A stretch of 43,722 nucleotides of DNA, from positions 1 to 43,722 of the forward strand of contig DUEL01000004.1 in assembly GCA_011192125.1 (NCBI GenBank), given 5' to 3'. Positions 26,073 to 33,441 of the stretch are shown here, piece after piece. Origin of the DNA: Thermoflexia bacterium (GTDB taxonomy: Bacteria > Chloroflexota > Anaerolineae > B4-G1 > DUEL01). The translations under genes were made by a program, and so were the position numbers. A model generated the notes under the pieces. It ran no database searches, was not told the origin of the DNA, and saw only the letters and a list, made by a program, of their open reading frames with translations. The first letter of the stretch is position 1. Every line of letters starts with the position of its first letter.

Positions 26073-27242
26073 TCAGCGGAGGCCGGTCTCCAGCCGTGCG
26101 ATCACGTACCGCTGGATCTCGCTGGTCCCCTCGTAGATCTCGGTCACCTTGGCGTCGCGGAAGTACCGCTCGATGGGCAGTTCCTTGCTGTAGCCCATCC
26201 CGCCGTGGATCTGGATGGCCTGGGTGGTCACCCACATCGCCGTCTCGGAGGCGAAGAGTTTGGCCATCGACGACTCCAGCGTGTAGCGGCGGCCGGTCTT
26301 CTTGGACTCTTCCTTTGCAAGCGCCGCCTGGTAGATGAGCAAGCGGCTGGCTTCGATGCGGCACTTCATATCGGCGATCTTTTGCTGGATCATCTGGAAC
26401 TTGCCGATGGGCTGGCCGAAGGCGGTTCGTTCCCGGGCGTACTGGACCGACGCCTCGTAGGCCGCTTCGGCGATGCCCAGCGCCTGGGCAGCGATGCCGA
26501 TCCGGCCCGCGTCCAGCACCGACATCGCGATCTTGAACCCCTCGCCTTCCTCCCCCAGCCGCCGCTCCACTGGACACTTGTAGTCTTCCAGGTGGATCTC
26601 GCAGGTGGCGGAGGCGCGGATGCCCAGTTTCGGCTCCGTCTTCCCCCGCTCGAAGCCGGGTTCGTCGGTGTCGATGATGAAGGCGGTGACCCCACGATGA
26701 CGGGGTTGGGCGTCGGGGTCGGTCTGGGCGAAGAGGACGATGTACTTCGCCACGGGGCCGCTGGTGATCCAGGACTTGGTGCCGTTGATGATGTAGTAGG
26801 AGCCGTCGTCCGAGAGTTTGGCGGTGACGCGGATGTTACCGGCGTCGGAGCCGGACTGCGGCTCGGTGAGGGCATAGGCGCCGATCACCTCGCCGCTGGC
26901 GACGGGTCGGAGGTACTTCTGCTTCTGCTCCTCGGTGCCGTAGTGGAGGATGCCGTAGCAGTAGAGGGAGTTACAGACGGACATGATGACCCCGTGGGAG
27001 GCGTCGACTTTAGAGATCTCCTCCAGCGCTAGCACGTAGGCCAGCGTGTCCATCCCCACGCCGCCGTACTCCTCCGGCACCTCGATCCCCATGAAGCCCA
27101 TCTCGCCCATCTTACGGATGGTCTCGTAGGGGAACTCGCCGGTCTCGTCGTACTTTGCTGCGATCGGGGCGATCTCCTTCTGGGCGAAGTCCCGTGCCAT
27201 ATCGCGGATCATCCGGTGTTCGTCGCTGAGACGCAGGTCCAT
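26073..27242 (-). CDS. Acyl-CoA dehydrogenase (short-chain/butyryl type)
   Basis: 389 residues, full length. The N-terminal helical domain, the FAD/acyl signature YALTEPQSGSDAG and WITSG in the beta domain, and the C-terminal helical domain with QIHGGMGYSKELPIERYFRDAKV are all present. The catalytic base is E371 in EIYEGTSEIQR, the position used by short- and medium-chain enzymes. It oxidises acyl-CoA to enoyl-CoA, passing electrons to ETF (no etf genes here). ATG 27242 has AGGAGGT at the ideal distance. It is 56 nt upstream of the MDR reductase on the same strand, so they may share a pathway for CoA thioesters; this is inference. Confidence 0.96.
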   Translation of the reverse strand: MDLRLSDEHRMIRDMARDFAQKEIAPIAAKYDETGEFPYETIRKMGEMGFMGIEVPEEYGGVGMDTLAYVLALEEISKVDASHGVIMSVCNSLYCYGILHYGTEEQKQKYLRPVASGEVIGAYALTEPQSGSDAGNIRVTAKLSDDGSYYIINGTKSWITSGPVAKYIVLFAQTDPDAQPRHRGVTAFIIDTDEPGFERGKTEPKLGIRASATCEIHLEDYKCPVERRLGEEGEGFKIAMSVLDAGRIGIAAQALGIAEAAYEASVQYARERTAFGQPIGKFQMIQQKIADMKCRIEASRLLIYQAALAKEESKKTGRRYTLESSMAKLFASETAMWVTTQAIQIHGGMGYSKELPIERYFRDAKVTEIYEGTSEIQRYVIARLETGLR

Positions 27243-27318
27243 CGCTTAACCTCCTGTGGCTGAACTGCTTATACCTCTCCAACCACGACGGGCCATCGGG
27301 CCTGTCGATCCACGTCTC

Positions 27319-27409
27319 AGAGCGCAGAGGCTCTTTTGGGAAAGATGCAGGGGGGTCCTTGCCTTCAACAGATGGCTCCTTTGTGCCCTCCGTGTCTCTG
27401 TGGTTTTTT
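27319..27409. repeat. CACAGAG-arm dispersed repeat before the acyl-CoA dehydrogenase
   Basis: Left arm AGAGCGCAGAGGCTC, right arm TTTGTGCCCTCCGTGTCTCTG then GGTTTTTT, with a longer centre than other copies. It fills most of the 165-bp gap between the HEAT-repeat gene and the acyl-CoA dehydrogenase. The T-run overlaps the TAA stop of the HEAT-repeat gene (27408-27410). Confidence 0.6.
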
Positions 27410-28448
27410 ACTGTTGCACCTCCCACCACTTCTGCCAGAGGCTCGGATCGTCGCCGAAGTCCCTCTCCGCCAGCGCCTTTAGCGCCTCGGCGGCCTCCTG
27501 GCGGACCTGGGTGTCCTCGTGGGTGAGGAGGTCGATGAGCGGCGGGACCGCCTGCCGGTCGCCGAGCCGCGCCAGCCCTCGGATGGGCCCGATGAGGGCA
27601 CGGTTGTCCTCGTCGTGGAGGGCGGCGATCAGCGGCTCCAGTGCCTGGGGATCGCCGATCCGCCCCAGCGAATTGGCCGCCGACTGGCGGACCATCCAGT
27701 AGGGATCCTGAAGCGCGTCGATGAGGGGCTGGACGGCCCGCCGGTCCCCCAGGTCGCCCAGGACCCGGGCGGCGGTGGCCCGAACCCCATCGTCGACGTC
27801 TCGAAGTGCGTGGATGATGGGCGGGACCGCCTGGCGGTCTCCGATCCGCCCCAGGGCCTCGACGGCGGCGACGCGTACTCTAGAGCACTCGTCCCCAAGC
27901 ACCGTGACGAGATGGGAAGCCGCTTGTCGGTCGCCGATCTGACCTAGCGCCCATGCCGCTGCCTGGCGCACCTCCCCTTGGTTGTCCCGGAGCAGCGGGG
28001 TGAGGTGGGGGAGCGCCCGCGGGTCGCCCAGCATCCCCAGCGCGCGGACGGCGGCCGTCCGCAGGTAGGGCTCCCGCAGGGCGGCGAGGAGGCCCGGCAC
28101 TGCCCTCCGGTCGCCCAGCGCGCCCAGCGCTTCGGCGGCGGCCACCCGGCGTGGTGCTTCTGCCTCTTGGAGGAGGGCCAGCAGAGGGGAAACCGCCCGC
28201 CGGTCGCCGAGTCGTCCCAACGCCTGCACAGCGTACAGCGCTACGGAGGTCTCCTCGTCCCGAAGGGCCTTTACCAGGGCCGGCACCGCTTCCCGCTGCC
28301 CCATTTTCCCCAGCGCGTGGGCGGCCGCGCAACGGATATATGAGTCCTCGTCGTGCAGGAGGACCCGGCTCAGCCCCTCCACGTCCCCCCGTTTCTGCAT
28401 CGCCGTAATGTGGGGGGTGGAGGGTATGCGCGCGCCAAAGAGGAGCAT
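27408..28448 (-). CDS. HEAT-repeat (PBS-lyase type) scaffold protein
   Basis: 346 residues consisting of about ten 31-residue HEAT repeats (from about 30 to 335) with the recurring pattern VRxxAAxALGxIGDRxAVxPLIxAL. No enzymatic motif or membrane segment is present. Such proteins are protein-protein interaction scaffolds; related E/Y-type lyases are not implied. ATG 28448 lacks a strong ribosome site. The stop overlaps the T-run of a dispersed repeat. It follows the two-helix membrane protein by 25 nt and may share its transcript. Confidence 0.88.
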   Translation of the reverse strand: MLLFGARIPSTPHITAMQKRGDVEGLSRVLLHDEDSYIRCAAAHALGKMGQREAVPALVKALRDEETSVALYAVQALGRLGDRRAVSPLLALLQEAEAPRRVAAAEALGALGDRRAVPGLLAALREPYLRTAAVRALGMLGDPRALPHLTPLLRDNQGEVRQAAAWALGQIGDRQAASHLVTVLGDECSRVRVAAVEALGRIGDRQAVPPIIHALRDVDDGVRATAARVLGDLGDRRAVQPLIDALQDPYWMVRQSAANSLGRIGDPQALEPLIAALHDEDNRALIGPIRGLARLGDRQAVPPLIDLLTHEDTQVRQEAAEALKALAERDFGDDPSLWQKWWEVQQ

Positions 28449-28473
28449 CTAGGAGCCCCCTTCTAGGGACTGG

Positions 28474-28692
28474 TCACCGGACGCGCTGTAGCACCCGCCC
28501 TAGCGTGAACAGGCTCAGCGCGATGAAGATCAGAAAGACCAGCGCGCTGAGACGCAGGACGGTCCACTCCACGGAAAGATCGGGTTCGCCGTGGTAGATG
28601 TCAACTAAGGCAAGATGGCTTAGCCCCAGACCCGCCAGGGAGACGAACCCAAGGGCCATCGTTGCCCGGATTTGCCCCCTCAGCCCGTTCAC
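28474..28692 (-). CDS. Small two-helix membrane protein
   Basis: 72 residues with two hydrophobic helices (about 10-31 and 46-65) and a polar loop between them (YHGEPDLSVEWT). The start is GTG at 28690-28692, with AGGAGGAGGGAC immediately upstream, which strongly supports translation. No family is recognised. It lies between the AlbA_2 gene (whose stop is 87 nt upstream) and the HEAT-repeat gene. Confidence 0.65.
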   Translation of the reverse strand: MNGLRGQIRATMALGFVSLAGLGLSHLALVDIYHGEPDLSVEWTVLRLSALVFLIFIALSLFTLGRVLQRVR

Positions 28693-28721
28693 GTCCCTCC
28701 TCCTTTCGGTCGTCCCCCAAG

Positions 28722-28759
28722 TTTATCCCAAACCGGACTTGGGATAAATTTGGGATAAA
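28722..28759. promoter_or_regulatory. Triple TTGGGATAAA motif (possible operator)
   Basis: TTTATCCCAA (28722-28731) is followed by its inverse TTGGGATAAA twice (28739-28748 and 28750-28759). The first two form an inverted repeat, the last two a direct repeat 11 bp apart, one helical turn. It lies between the AlbA_2 gene and the two-helix protein. A DNA-binding protein, perhaps the nearby AlbA_2/winged-helix protein, could bind it. Confidence 0.5.
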
Positions 28760-28779
28760 TCCGCCTTCCGGTTCCCCCA

Positions 28780-30144
28780 TCACTTCAGGATGTAGTACGT
28801 TCCCTTCTTGTCCCCGATCTTCAACAGCACTCCCTTGTCCACCAGGTCCTTCAAATCCAGCCGCAGCGTCTCGGCGCTGACGTCGGGGCATAGGGCGCGG
28901 TACTCCCGGTTGGTGATCCGGCCGTGCCGCTGGACGTACTCCAGGGCTTTGGCCTGCCGCTCGTTCATCGTGAACTGCCAGCGGGCGATGGGGGGACGTT
29001 CCTGCTTGTTGTAGAGGGTCACGCTGAACAGGTACGGCTCGGCCCGGAAGTGGGGTGGGGGGTGTCCTGCAGCCGTCATCTCCTCAATCATCAGGTCGAT
29101 CCCCAGTCCCAACTCCTCGATGTACCCCCACTGGAAGAGCCCGGCGACGATGCGGGGGTTGCGGGAGAAGTGCTCTTCGACGATGTTATCCAGCGTGATG
29201 TAGCCAGGGAGGCCGCCCGGGCTGATGATCTCCATCCGGTCGGCGAACATCCGGATCTCGATCCGCCGTCCCCGCAGCCGGTAGTCCCGGTGGGCGACGG
29301 CGTTGACCAGCGCTTCGCGGACCGCCGCCGGAGGATACTCCGTCTGCTCCTCCCGTTCCAGCCCCTTGACCACTGCGCCGGTCCGCATCTCCTCCATGAT
29401 CACGGTCCAGGTCCGCTGGATGATCCGGGCCAGCGGGCCGGTGATCTCCTCCCGACGGCCGTACCCCGCCCGGCCGTCCTCCCCCCGCGGCTCGGTGCCG
29501 GGGAACTTGACGAAGACCAGGCCGCTCTGGGGGAGGAAGATCTGCGGCTCAGCGCCGAAGAGGAGGATGCCCGCCACCGTGGGCCGCCCTTCCTCGTCCA
29601 GTGCGCCCGTCTGGTGGAGCAGGTCTTCCCTGGACCGGGTCCACTCCCGGCCCTGCTTCTCCTCCCATCGAGCGACGAACTCGTCGATGACCTCTTCGTC
29701 GAAGTCCTCCCGCCGTGCGCCTGGGACCGGCTGCGCTTCGAACTCGCCGGTGGCTTTGGTGGAGGCCAGTTGGTGGATCTCCTCGCCCGTGAGAGGACGG
29801 TTCTCCGCGCCGGTGCGGATAAGGACGCGGCCGTCAGCCAGGCTGTGAAGTTCGGTGCTACGGGGGATGTGGATGAAGAAGGCGAACCCCCCGGCGATTT
29901 CCTCCTGCTGCATCTCTGCCTGCACTGGAGGGCGACAGAGCCGCATCGCGGCGTGGACCGCCGCCTCGACCTCGTCCGGGTAGACCGTGCCAGTGGCCCG
30001 CCCCTCCGCATCGACGCCGACGACGATGGTGCCGCCGTCGGCGTTGGCGAAGGCGACCATCGTCTCCGCCAGCCGCTCCGCCTCTGGCTCTGCCATCAGG
30101 GCCAGCAGTTGGCCGGGGCGACGCGATTGCAGATAAAGGCTCAT
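28780..30144 (-). CDS. AlbA_2 (Schlafen-like) domain ATPase-type transcriptional regulator
   Basis: 454 residues. N-terminal AlbA_2 domain (about 1-125) with MVAFANADGGTIVVGVD (29-45), a HATPase_c_4-type region around 270-380 (VREALVNAVAHRDYR; MEIISPGGLPGYI) and a C-terminal winged helix (about 390-450, ITNREYRALCPDVSAETLRLDLKDL). Typical AlbA_2 proteins begin with a conserved E...LEFK element; it is absent here, the protein starting MSLYLQSRRPGQ, so the nuclease-like pocket seems incomplete or changed. The start overlaps the HEPN stop as ATGA. It is the third gene of an MNT-HEPN-AlbA_2 cassette after gyrA. Confidence 0.85.
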   Translation of the reverse strand: MSLYLQSRRPGQLLALMAEPEAERLAETMVAFANADGGTIVVGVDAEGRATGTVYPDEVEAAVHAAMRLCRPPVQAEMQQEEIAGGFAFFIHIPRSTELHSLADGRVLIRTGAENRPLTGEEIHQLASTKATGEFEAQPVPGARREDFDEEVIDEFVARWEEKQGREWTRSREDLLHQTGALDEEGRPTVAGILLFGAEPQIFLPQSGLVFVKFPGTEPRGEDGRAGYGRREEITGPLARIIQRTWTVIMEEMRTGAVVKGLEREEQTEYPPAAVREALVNAVAHRDYRLRGRRIEIRMFADRMEIISPGGLPGYITLDNIVEEHFSRNPRIVAGLFQWGYIEELGLGIDLMIEEMTAAGHPPPHFRAEPYLFSVTLYNKQERPPIARWQFTMNERQAKALEYVQRHGRITNREYRALCPDVSAETLRLDLKDLVDKGVLLKIGDKKGTYYILK

Positions 30145-30560
30145 CGATCCTTTCCTGCTCTCTCCATTCCCAGTTTCTCGCGGACGAAGTCTCTGACCGC
30201 AAGAGCGATCTCTACGCAGTGTTGTGCTTCCTCGCAGGAGGGCATATAGAAGTCGTCAGGGTACCGGATCTCCACCCCATATACTGTGAGGTGGTCCGCT
30301 TGAAGACTATAGAGGGTCTCAAACTCGGGGTCTGCGTCTTTACACAGTTCGATCAGTTCGGCAATGTCGTGGGTGCGACGAAACTCTCTCCCTTGAAGCG
30401 TCAGATAGGCCTTCAGGTATTTCTCGACGCATTGTTGCATGTGGAAGCAGACCATATCGGTGGCCGGATCAGGTGTGCCCATCTCACCACGACCGATTTT
30501 GAGGTCGTTTTCGGCTTTGCGGACCCAATTGCTGACCATCAGTTGACGGTCGTAGTTCAT
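30141..30560 (-). CDS. HEPN-domain protein (possible toxin or tRNA/RNA-targeting RNase)
   Basis: 139 residues of HEPN fold: first helices with WVRKAENDLKIG, a mid helix CFHMQQCVEKYLKAYL, and the RNase-type motif R58-x5-H64 (GREFRRTHDI). The last part has the HEPN tail ALAVRDFVREKLG. In HepT-type systems this R-x4-6-H motif forms the RNA-cleaving site in a dimer. Both ends overlap neighbours as ATGA (MNT gene upstream, AlbA_2 gene downstream). Toxin activity is inferred from family and context. Confidence 0.85.
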   Translation of the reverse strand: MNYDRQLMVSNWVRKAENDLKIGRGEMGTPDPATDMVCFHMQQCVEKYLKAYLTLQGREFRRTHDIAELIELCKDADPEFETLYSLQADHLTVYGVEIRYPDDFYMPSCEEAQHCVEIALAVRDFVREKLGMERAGKDR

Positions 30561-30889
30561 AGCAGCGGCACTCCTTCGCGTGCGACTTCATAAGAGAGAT
30601 GCCCAGGGTACATCCGTATGCGTTGAAAGCGCTCCACCGATTGAATGACGATGTCGTTGGGGATTCGACGTCTGGCCAGTTCCCGTTTGATCTCCGTGAT
30701 CAACCGATGGCGCAGTTGAGGTTGAAGGTCTTCGGCCACTAGCACATAGAGGTCCCAATCGCTGTGGGGAGCGCCTTGCCCCCGTGCTCGGCTTCCGAAG
30801 AGAAAGACCTGTTCGAGATGGACTGAGTGAGCCGCCAAGATGTCCTGGATCACCTGCAGGAGGGTCTGCAGAACATCATTTTCACGCAT
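30557..30889 (-). CDS. MNT-type nucleotidyltransferase (possible antitoxin)
   Basis: 110 residues, minimal nucleotidyltransferase fold. Motif GSRARG (32-37), the metal aspartates D44-W-D46 (HSDWDLYVLV) and a third carboxylate D79 (PNDIVI) are all present. In HEPN-MNT pairs such proteins AMPylate and silence the HEPN partner. ATG 30889 has GAGGAAGG very close (2 nt), an unusually short spacing. It lies 16 nt after the gyrA stop, so it may be translated from the gyrA transcript. Confidence 0.85.
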   Translation of the reverse strand: MRENDVLQTLLQVIQDILAAHSVHLEQVFLFGSRARGQGAPHSDWDLYVLVAEDLQPQLRHRLITEIKRELARRRIPNDIVIQSVERFQRIRMYPGHLSYEVAREGVPLL

Positions 30890-30905
30890 AACCTTCCTCG
30901 TGTAT

Positions 30906-33347
30906 TTACTCTTCCTCGCCCTCCAACACCGCCACCGACGCCACCGCGTCGCCCTTCTTCAGGTCCATCACCCTCGCCCCCCGTGCCGCCCGGCCCATTC
31001 GCGGAATCGAGGCCACCGGGGCTCGCAGTACCATCCCCTCGGCAGAGATGACCGTGACCTCGTCGTCGGGGCCGACGATGCGGGCTGCTGCCACCTTACC
31101 GCGGACCTGGGGCTTGCCGCCGATGCAGCGGACCCCTTTGGTGTACCGGCCCTGGGCGCGGAACTCGCTCAAGGGGGTCCGTTTCCCGTAACCCCGCTCT
31201 GTGACCACCAGGAGGTCCGCCTCCGGCTCCACCACCTCCGCGCTGGCGACTCGGTCCCCTTCCTCCAGCCGAATCGCGTTCACCCCAGCGGCGGCCCGGC
31301 CCATCGGACGGATCTCGTCCTCGCGGAAACGGAGCGCCTGTCCCTGCTCGGTCACCAGGATCAACTCCGCGTCCCCTGGCGTGAGCCGGACCCAGCCCAG
31401 TTCGTCCCCTTTCTCCAGCCGGATGGCGATCAGGCCGGACGGCCGGACGTTGGCGAATTCGGCGAGCGGCACCCGTTTGGCCCGCCCACCGACCGTGACC
31501 ATTGTCAGGAACCGCCCATCTTGGAAATCCCGTACCGGCACCGCAGCCGTCACCTGCTCGTCGGCGTCCAGGGCCAGGATGCTCGCCAGCAACACTCCCC
31601 GCGCGGTTCGATCCGCCGCCGGGATCTGGTAAGCCCGCTCCATATAGACCTTGCCCCGGTTGGAGAAGAAGAGGATAGAGTCCAGGGTATGAGCGGAGAA
31701 GAGGTAGAGGACCGAGTCCTCCTCCCGCGTCGCCATCCCGCGCACGCCCCGACCGCCCCGCGCCTGGGCGCGATAGGTCTGGACGGGCACCCGCTTCACG
31801 TACCCCCGGCGGGTGATGGAGATGAGCACCTCCTCCTCGGCGACCAGGTCCTCTTCGTCCAGGGTCGCATCGACCCCTCGCACGATCCGGGTCCGGCGGC
31901 TGTCCCCATACCGTTCCTTCAGGTCCTCCAGTTCGGTCCGGATCAGGGCCAGGACCTTGCGCGGGGAGGCCAACAGGTCCTCCAGGTAGGCGATGCGGCG
32001 GATGACCTCTTCGTATTCCTGGTCGATCTTCTGCCGTTCCAGGGCTGCCAACCGTCGCAGTTGCATATCCAGGATCGCCTGTGCCTGCACCTCGGTCAGG
32101 CCGAACCGCTCCATCAGCCGCGCGCGGGCGGTCTCCACGTCGGGCGATTGGCGGATGGTCGAGATCACCGCATCCAGATGGTCCAGCGCGATCTTCAACC
32201 CCTCCAGCACGTGGGCGCGGGCCTGGGCTTTCTCCAGTTCGTACTGGCTCCGGCGGACGATGACCTCCCGCCGATGGTCGACGTAGATCTCCAGCGCCCG
32301 CTTGAGGGTGAGGAGGCGGGGTTCCCCGTCGACCAGGGCCAGCAGTTGGACGCTGAAGGTCGATTGGAGCGGGGTGTACTTGAAGAGCCGATTGAGCACC
32401 TTTTGGGGCGGCGCGCCCCGCTTCAGTTCGATGATGATGCTCATTCCCCGCCGGTCCGATTCATCCCGCAGGTCGGAGATCCCCTCCAGCCGCCCGTCCC
32501 GTACCAGGGAGGCGATCCGCTCCAGGAGGTGGCTCTTGTTCACCTGGTAGGGGATTTCCGTGACGACGATCCGGTGTCGCCCGCCGGGCATCTCTTCGAC
32601 GTGGGTGCGGGCCCGCACCACGAGCCGACCTCGACCGGTGGCGTAGGATTGGGCAAGCCCTTCCTCGCCGACGATGATGCCGCCGGTGGGGAAGTCCGGC
32701 CCCGGCAGGATCCGGAGCAGGTCCTCCACCGAGACCTCGTCCCGCTCCTCCCAGTGGTCGATCAGGAAGATCAGCGCATCGCAGACCTCGTTCAGGTTGT
32801 GGGGCGGGATGGAGGTCGCCATCCCCACCGCGATGCCGGAGGCTCCGTTGATCAGGAGGTTCGGCAGCCGCGCCGGGAGGACCTGGGGCTCCTTGAGGCT
32901 GCCGTCGAAGTTGTCGGTCCAATCGACCGTCTGTTTGCCGATGTCGGCCAAGAGTTCGGTGGCGATGGGGGCGAGGCGGGCCTCGGTGTACCGCATCGCC
33001 GCCGGGCTGTCCCCGTCGATGGAGCCGAAGTTCCCCTGCCCGTCCACCAACGGATACCGCAGGCTGAAGTCCTGCGCCATCCGCGCCATCGCGTCGTACA
33101 CCGCCGCGTCCCCGTGCGGATGGTACTTTCCCAGCACCTCGCCGACGATGCGGGCCGACTTCTTATAGGCAGCGTCGGGCCGCAGCCCCAGTTCGTGCAT
33201 CGCGTAGAGGATGCGCCGCTGGACCGGCTTCAGCCCGTCCCGCGCGTCCGGCAGCGCCCGCGACACGATGACGCTCATCGCGTAACTGAGGTACGCCTCC
33301 TGCAGTTCCGTCTCGATATTGACCTGTCGAACGGTTCCGATCTCCAT
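30906..33347 (-). CDS. gyrA: DNA gyrase subunit A
   Basis: 813 residues from ATG 33347, where AGGTGG lies 8 nt upstream; an alternative ATG at 33368 (seven codons earlier) has a poorer site. Breakage-reunion domain with catalytic Y120 ([10 protein letters not shown]), tower and coiled coil. The C-terminal beta-pinwheel carries the GyrA box QARGGRG (528-534), which marks gyrase rather than topoisomerase IV. In the quinolone-determining region [10 protein letters not shown], the residue equivalent to E. coli Ser83 is Ala81. Gyrase introduces negative supercoils. The tail is short (VLEGEEE). No gyrB is in view. Downstream, the MNT-HEPN-AlbA_2 cassette follows after 16 nt. Confidence 0.97.
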   Translation of the reverse strand: MEIGTVRQVNIETELQEAYLSYAMSVIVSRALPDARDGLKPVQRRILYAMHELGLRPDAAYKKSARIVGEVLGKYHPHGDAAVYDAMARMAQDFSLRYPLVDGQGNFGSIDGDSPAAMRYTEARLAPIATELLADIGKQTVDWTDNFDGSLKEPQVLPARLPNLLINGASGIAVGMATSIPPHNLNEVCDALIFLIDHWEERDEVSVEDLLRILPGPDFPTGGIIVGEEGLAQSYATGRGRLVVRARTHVEEMPGGRHRIVVTEIPYQVNKSHLLERIASLVRDGRLEGISDLRDESDRRGMSIIIELKRGAPPQKVLNRLFKYTPLQSTFSVQLLALVDGEPRLLTLKRALEIYVDHRREVIVRRSQYELEKAQARAHVLEGLKIALDHLDAVISTIRQSPDVETARARLMERFGLTEVQAQAILDMQLRRLAALERQKIDQEYEEVIRRIAYLEDLLASPRKVLALIRTELEDLKERYGDSRRTRIVRGVDATLDEEDLVAEEEVLISITRRGYVKRVPVQTYRAQARGGRGVRGMATREEDSVLYLFSAHTLDSILFFSNRGKVYMERAYQIPAADRTARGVLLASILALDADEQVTAAVPVRDFQDGRFLTMVTVGGRAKRVPLAEFANVRPSGLIAIRLEKGDELGWVRLTPGDAELILVTEQGQALRFREDEIRPMGRAAAGVNAIRLEEGDRVASAEVVEPEADLLVVTERGYGKRTPLSEFRAQGRYTKGVRCIGGKPQVRGKVAAARIVGPDDEVTVISAEGMVLRAPVASIPRMGRAARGARVMDLKKGDAVASVAVLEGEEE

Positions 33348-33374
33348 AAAAGCACCCACCTCGCTCATGCGCCC

Positions 33375-33437
33375 CGCTTCCTCGTCTCCTGGCTTCCTTA
33401 ACCTCCGAGAGAAGGGAAGCGAGGAAGCCAGGAAGCG
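33375..33437. repeat. Nested inverted repeat between the acylase gene and gyrA
   Basis: TCCTGGCTTCC (33387-33397) pairs with GGAAGCCAGGA (33423-33433), and CGCTTCCT (33375-33382) with AGGAAGCG (33430-33437). The arms are alternative pairings of a purine/pyrimidine-biased GGAAGC-type repeat also hinted at in the tpiA-HEMSH gap (21050-21080). No T-run follows. Confidence 0.5.
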
Positions 33438-33441
33438 CGGG

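Noticed and set aside
26048..26084. Further copy of the CACAGAG repeat near the acyl-CoA dehydrogenase stop
   Set aside because: Only one arm (GTGCCCTCCGTG) is recognisable, too little to call a copy.
30840..33401. 853-codon open frame antisense to gyrA
   Set aside because: It mirrors gyrA codons. In GC-rich genes the antisense frame often lacks stops; composition is His/Asp/Gln-rich with no domain, and gyrA is certain.
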